From an uncultured Burkholderiales bacterium (GTDB lineage: Bacteria; Pseudomonadota; Gammaproteobacteria; Burkholderiales; Burkholderiaceae), in assembly GCA_903845315.1 (NCBI GenBank), contig CAIMWY010000215.1:1-9367 (forward strand): 9,367 bases of DNA, written 5' to 3'. Positions 6,484-9,367 of this stretch are shown here, piece after piece (the first letter of the stretch is position 1; the number at the start of each line of letters is the position of its first letter). Both the position numbers and the translations under genes were made by a program. The notes below the pieces were generated by a model. It was not told where the DNA came from and did no database searches. It was given only the letters and a program-made list of their open reading frames with translations.

Positions 6484-6942
6484 TCAGGGGCAAGCCAACT
6501 GCATCAAGCGCAAGTTGCGGGTCTGGTCAGAGTAAAGGGGTTTCTTTTGAAACTGCTTCGAGAAATCTGAGTTGTCGTTCTCAATGACTTTGTCGTTGTT
6601 TTTGTACGAGACGATTGGCATCTTGCCTTCAAGGTCGGCGTAAAAAACTCGGCTTTTGAGTTGAATGGTTTTGTCTTTGCAATCGAATTCAAAAGACGAT
6701 TGCTCCGATGAAAATTTCACCAAGCTCACCACCTTGCCCTTGATCTTGGGGTCATAAAAGGGGACACGGTTGGGCACAGAGAACGCCGAAAAAGTTTTCA
6801 CCACCGTGGTCTTGCCTTGTGGGGTAATGGCCGAATCGTAGTACTCGTCGGAGGTGCCGTTGGCATTGTCGAAATACACCCAAGCTGCGCCCGCGAATGG
6901 AGACATCAGCAAACCAGCGAGTAGGAGGGTAATTTTTTTCAT
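6484..6942 (-). CDS. Small secreted protein resembling the surface-adhesin E family
   Basis: This 152-residue exported protein has a clear signal peptide (MKKITLLLAGLLMSPFAGAA, 1-20), leaving a mature start WVYFDN. The mature part has a conserved-looking W-V-Y-F opening, a DEYYD segment (32-36), then alternating hydrophobic strands. It contains two cysteines (88, in FDCKDK, and 151, in LACP) that could form a disulfide. This layout resembles the surface-adhesin E domain (PF16747) found as short periplasmic or surface proteins in betaproteobacteria; the match is by eye and moderate. No Shine-Dalgarno sequence is seen before the ATG. The gene is convergent with the hydrolase operon (46 bp apart) and divergent from the thiamine enzyme. 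Its base composition is much lower in GC than its neighbours: 105 of 240 bases at 6541-6780 by hand count, against roughly 70% in sampled lines of adjacent genes. This hints at separate origin. The function is unknown. Confidence 0.78.
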   Translation of the reverse strand: MKKITLLLAGLLMSPFAGAAWVYFDNANGTSDEYYDSAITPQGKTTVVKTFSAFSVPNRVPFYDPKIKGKVVSLVKFSSEQSSFEFDCKDKTIQLKSRVFYADLEGKMPIVSYKNNDKVIENDNSDFSKQFQKKPLYSDQTRNLRLMQLACP

Positions 6943-7050
6943 GGTGTGTGAGAAATTTTAAGGAGAGTGTGTGTCTAGGGAATCCCCTAGCCGCAAGCCC
7001 TTCCTTGATCGGTAGCATGCTTACGAATTTACACGCATTGCGATTGCCCT
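6943..7050. promoter_or_regulatory. Divergent intergenic region with inverted repeat
   Basis: These 108 bases lie between two genes transcribed away from each other. On the plus strand, TTGATC (7005-7010) and TTTACA (7028-7033) are 17 bases apart and form a weak candidate promoter for the thiamine enzyme. It would leave a leader of about ten bases with no Shine-Dalgarno sequence. On the minus strand, TAAAAT (plus-strand 6955-6960) could be a -10 for the secreted protein, but no matching -35 was found. Confidence 0.4.
6975..6990. promoter_or_regulatory. Inverted repeat, candidate operator
   Basis: CTAGGG and CCCTAG form perfect six-base arms separated by AATC. The repeat lies upstream of both divergent genes and is too short, with no T-tract, to be a terminator. 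Regulator binding is inference. Confidence 0.4.
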
Positions 7051-8781
7051 ATGTCTGAGCTACGAACACCCACCTCCGCACACTATTTTCTGGAGGGGTT
7101 GAACGATTTAGGCATCGACTACATCTTCTCCAACTTGGGCACCGACCATGTCTCCTTGATTGAGGCCTTGGCCGAATGGGATCTGCAAGGCAAAGCCCAC
7201 GCCCAAGTCATGTTGTGTCCCCACGAAAACGTGGCCATCCATATGGCGGCAGGCTTTGCTGCCGTCACCGGGCGTGGCCAAGCGGTGATGGTGCATGTGG
7301 ACGCGGGCACCGCCAACGCCGCCATGGGCATGCACAACATGTTCCGTGGCCGTTTGCCTGTTCTGCTGATGGCCGGTAAGGCACCTTTCACAGTGCATGG
7401 CGAGTTGGAAGGTTCACGCGACAACTATGTCCACTTTGTGCAAGACCCGTTTGACATCGGCAGCTTGGTGCGTTCGTATGTGAAGTGGGAATACAACCTG
7501 CCCACGGGCGTGACCACCAAAGAGGTGTTGCGCCGTGCCCATACCGTGATGCAAAGCGACCCGCCGGGCCCCGTATTTTTGACCTTGCCGCGCGAAGTGC
7601 TGGCCGAAACCTGGGCCCCTGACGCGGTTCAGTCCTACCCCGAGTCTCGCTACGGGGCGGTGCATGCCACCGGCGTGGACGAGGCCTGTGCTCAGGCGCT
7701 GGCCGAGCAACTGCTGCAGGCTGAACACCCGATGGTGGTGACCGCCTACCTAGGGCGCAAAGCCCAGGCCGTTCTTGCACTGCAAGACCTGGCTGAATTG
7801 TGTGGCATTCAGGTGTTCGAATTCAGCCCTAGCTACCTGTGCATGTCGCGCGAATCGCCATGCTTTGCTGGGTTTGACCCATCGGTGGGACTGGCCCACG
7901 CCGACGTGGGCTGGTTGCTCGATGTGGATGTGCCCTGGTTGCCTAAATACGCCAATCCCCAGCCCCACACCCGCTGGAGTCATGTGGATGTGGACACGGT
8001 CAAAAAAGACTTTCCCATGTGGGGCTTTGCCACCGATGTGCGCGTGCAGGCCGACTGCGCCACGGTGCTGCGCCAAGTGGCCGCCATCGTGCGTACCAAG
8101 GCCGACGCAGCGTTTCATCAGCGCGTGGCCACCCGCATGGCGCGCATGCGTGCCGCCCAACAAACGCGTGTCGCCGCTTTGCAGCAAGCCGCTCTTGTCA
8201 CCGGCCAAGTGGGCGCGATCTCGCCGGCCTATTTGTGTGCCGCCATCGGAGCGGCCATTGCGCCGCAGGACGTGGTGGTCAACGAAGCCATTCGCAACAC
8301 CTTTGCCGTGCTCAACCAAATCCCTCGCACCGAGCCCCTGAGCATGATCGGCGGTGCTGGCGGCGGCTTGGGCTTCAGTGGGGGCATGGCGCTTGGCATC
8401 AAGTTGGCCAAGCCAGGCAGTCGTGTGGTGCAAATTGTGGGCGATGGGGGTTTTCATTTTTCCACCCCTACGTCGGTCTATGCCACGGCGCAACGCTATG
8501 GACTGCCCATCTTCACCGTGGTGCTAGACAACGGGGGCTGGCAAGCGGTCAAAGAGGCTGTGGTGCGTGTGTATCCCAAGGGCGCTGCTGTGCAGAGCAA
8601 CGAATTCCAAGCCCGTTTGCAAGGCCACGAACGTCATTTCGAACAAATTGGCCAAGCCTTTGGCGCCTATGGTGAATGCGTCAGCGACCCGTCCGATGTG
8701 CCCGCTGCGATTGCACGTTGTTTGCACGCTTTAGACACCGGGAAATCAGCAGTACTGAATGTGCAAATCGGATTGCAGTGA
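7051..8781 (+). CDS. Thiamine-pyrophosphate-requiring enzyme, acetolactate synthase/benzoylformate decarboxylase superfamily
   Basis: Enzymes of this superfamily use thiamine diphosphate and Mg2+ to decarboxylate or ligate 2-oxo acids. The 576 residues contain all three domains. The N-terminal pyrimidine-binding domain (about 8-180) includes CPHENVAIHMAAGFA (56-70), with Glu59 as the expected cofactor-activating glutamate, and DAGTANAAMGMHNM (84-97). A central domain covers about 205-345. The C-terminal pyrophosphate-binding domain (about 385-560) has GGAGGGLGFSGGMALG (434-449), GDG (464-466) and DNGGW (493-497), the Mg/cofactor motif. The N-terminal loop reads SNLGTDH where benzoylformate decarboxylase-like enzymes usually have a G-x-P-G-type sequence, so the substrate pocket probably differs from the textbook members. 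The start is the first ATG in frame, without a visible ribosome-binding site. A Bug receptor follows 42 bp downstream, suggesting a shared substrate. Acetolactate synthase proper is unlikely, since no small subunit is present and the context is catabolic. The exact reaction is unknown. Confidence 0.95.
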   Translation: MSELRTPTSAHYFLEGLNDLGIDYIFSNLGTDHVSLIEALAEWDLQGKAHAQVMLCPHENVAIHMAAGFAAVTGRGQAVMVHVDAGTANAAMGMHNMFRGRLPVLLMAGKAPFTVHGELEGSRDNYVHFVQDPFDIGSLVRSYVKWEYNLPTGVTTKEVLRRAHTVMQSDPPGPVFLTLPREVLAETWAPDAVQSYPESRYGAVHATGVDEACAQALAEQLLQAEHPMVVTAYLGRKAQAVLALQDLAELCGIQVFEFSPSYLCMSRESPCFAGFDPSVGLAHADVGWLLDVDVPWLPKYANPQPHTRWSHVDVDTVKKDFPMWGFATDVRVQADCATVLRQVAAIVRTKADAAFHQRVATRMARMRAAQQTRVAALQQAALVTGQVGAISPAYLCAAIGAAIAPQDVVVNEAIRNTFAVLNQIPRTEPLSMIGGAGGGLGFSGGMALGIKLAKPGSRVVQIVGDGGFHFSTPTSVYATAQRYGLPIFTVVLDNGGWQAVKEAVVRVYPKGAAVQSNEFQARLQGHERHFEQIGQAFGAYGECVSDPSDVPAAIARCLHALDTGKSAVLNVQIGLQ

Positions 8782-8812
8782 CTGTTCTTCAGTTGAATAC
8801 CTTGTTTTGAAT

Positions 8813-8816
8813 AGGA
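8813..8816 (+). promoter_or_regulatory. Shine-Dalgarno sequence of the second Bug receptor
   Basis: AGGA lies seven bases before the ATG at 8824 and supports that start. Two copies of TTGAATA (8793-8799 and 8807-8813) precede or overlap it; their meaning is unclear. Confidence 0.6.
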
Positions 8817-8823
8817 AATTTTC

Positions 8824-9367
8824 ATGCGTTTTCATCACATCTTTTCGCTCAGCCTGTCGATGTTGGCAGGCCTGTGCCTGAGCAGTGTCACGGCCCAAAC
8901 CGCAGATTACCCTACACGATCCATCACCATGGTGGTGGGCTACTCGGCAGGCGGGGGCACCGATGTGTTGGCGCGCATCGTGGCTGAAAAACTAGCGGCT
9001 TCGCTGGGCCAGTCCGTGGTGGTTGAAAACCGTCCGGGGGTCGGGGCCATTGTGGGTTCGAGCTATGTGGCCAAAGCCAAGCCCGATGGCTACACCCTGC
9101 TGATGGGGGCCAGCGGCCCGATGGTGTTCAACCACGCGCTGTATGCCAAGCTGCCGTATGGCCCGCAAGACTTTGCACCTGTCACGATGGTGGGCATTTC
9201 GCCGATGGTGTTGCTGGTCAACGCCAACAACCCGGTCAAGTCGGTGCAGGAGTTGGTGGCTTTCTCCAAGCAGAACCCCGACAAGTCGAACTATGGTGCC
9301 AGTTCCGCCTCGTTTCAGCTCATCACCGAGCTGTTCAACAACAAAACTGGTTCGCGCTTCATGTACA
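8824..9367 (+). CDS. Bug family (TctC-type) periplasmic receptor, 3' end beyond the window
   Basis: The reading frame is open from ATG 8824 to the last base, giving 181 codons, a little over half of a normal Bug protein. A Sec signal peptide (about 1-24, core FSLSLSMLAGLCL) ends near VTA, with a mature start QTADYPTRSI. Family motifs follow in order: MVVGYSAGGGTDVLAR (37-52), VVVENRPG (65-72), KPDGYTLLMGASGP (84-97) and NYGASSASFQ (162-171). It differs clearly from the Bug receptor at the left edge in the ligand-loop sequence (GYSAGGGTDV against GFPSGSSADV), so the two probably bind different ligands. A good AGGA site precedes the ATG, 42 bp after the thiamine enzyme's stop, so the two genes are probably co-transcribed. 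The ligand is unknown; a carboxylate is expected from the family. Confidence 0.95.
   Translation, partial: MRFHHIFSLSLSMLAGLCLSSVTAQTADYPTRSITMVVGYSAGGGTDVLARIVAEKLAASLGQSVVVENRPGVGAIVGSSYVAKAKPDGYTLLMGASGPMVFNHALYAKLPYGPQDFAPVTMVGISPMVLLVNANNPVKSVQELVAFSKQNPDKSNYGASSASFQLITELFNNKTGSRFMY

Noticed and set aside
7750..8493. 247-codon open frame on the minus strand
   Set aside because: It is antisense to conserved thiamine enzyme motifs, with a His/Gly-rich composition and no domain signal.
7051..8781. Assignment as acetolactate synthase large subunit (ilvB)
   Set aside because: There is no regulatory small subunit gene, the cofactor loop is unlike that of IlvB, and the neighbour is a Bug receptor. 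Only the superfamily can be supported.

Overview
The window looks like a stretch of accessory or catabolic chromosome from a betaproteobacterium of the order Burkholderiales, most likely the family Comamonadaceae (Limnohabitans/Rhodoferax-like). The evidence is two Bug (TctC-type) periplasmic receptors, a family greatly expanded in this group, together with a GC-rich coding style that uses TTG heavily for leucine and a catabolic gene mix typical of these bacteria. The genus is a guess. All family assignments rest on motifs read by eye, because no database search could be run. I see no rRNA, tRNA, CRISPR array, insertion sequence or phage gene. Coding density is high and no gene-free stretch exceeds 170 bases.

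Layout, left to right. (1) Positions 8-1000 (+) hold a complete Bug receptor. (2) Convergent to it, positions 3452-1033 (-) hold a probable two-gene unit: a small tail-anchored coiled-coil protein of unknown function, then a 657-residue YhgE/Pip-type membrane protein. The extracytoplasmic domain of the latter carries glycines at strict seven-residue intervals. (3) Divergent from that unit, positions 3619-6437 (+) hold a tight three-gene operon: a LivK-like ABC substrate-binding protein, a shikimate dehydrogenase (AroE) family protein and an amidohydrolase-2 hydrolase resembling 2-pyrone-4,6-dicarboxylate lactonase. In both internal junctions the stop codon runs into the next gene's Shine-Dalgarno sequence (TAAGG), and both downstream genes start with GTG. 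(4) Convergent to the operon, positions 6942-6484 (-) hold a small AT-rich secreted protein resembling the surface-adhesin E family. (5) Divergent from it, positions 7051-8781 (+) hold a thiamine-pyrophosphate enzyme of the acetolactate synthase/benzoylformate decarboxylase superfamily, followed 42 bp later by a second Bug receptor cut off by the window end.

How the genes may work together: three binding proteins of two transport classes sit beside three catabolic-type enzymes, with no permease, ATPase or TctA/TctB gene in the window. The binding protein/dehydrogenase/lactonase operon fits capture and breakdown of a hydroaromatic or lactone-forming carboxylic acid. The thiamine enzyme/Bug pair fits a carboxylate, possibly a 2-oxo acid. 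Both substrate ideas are inference. The most interesting items are the dehydrogenase with an altered active-site motif inside a catabolic operon, the heptad-glycine Pip-like protein with its coiled-coil partner, and the compositionally foreign secreted protein beside a divergent palindrome.
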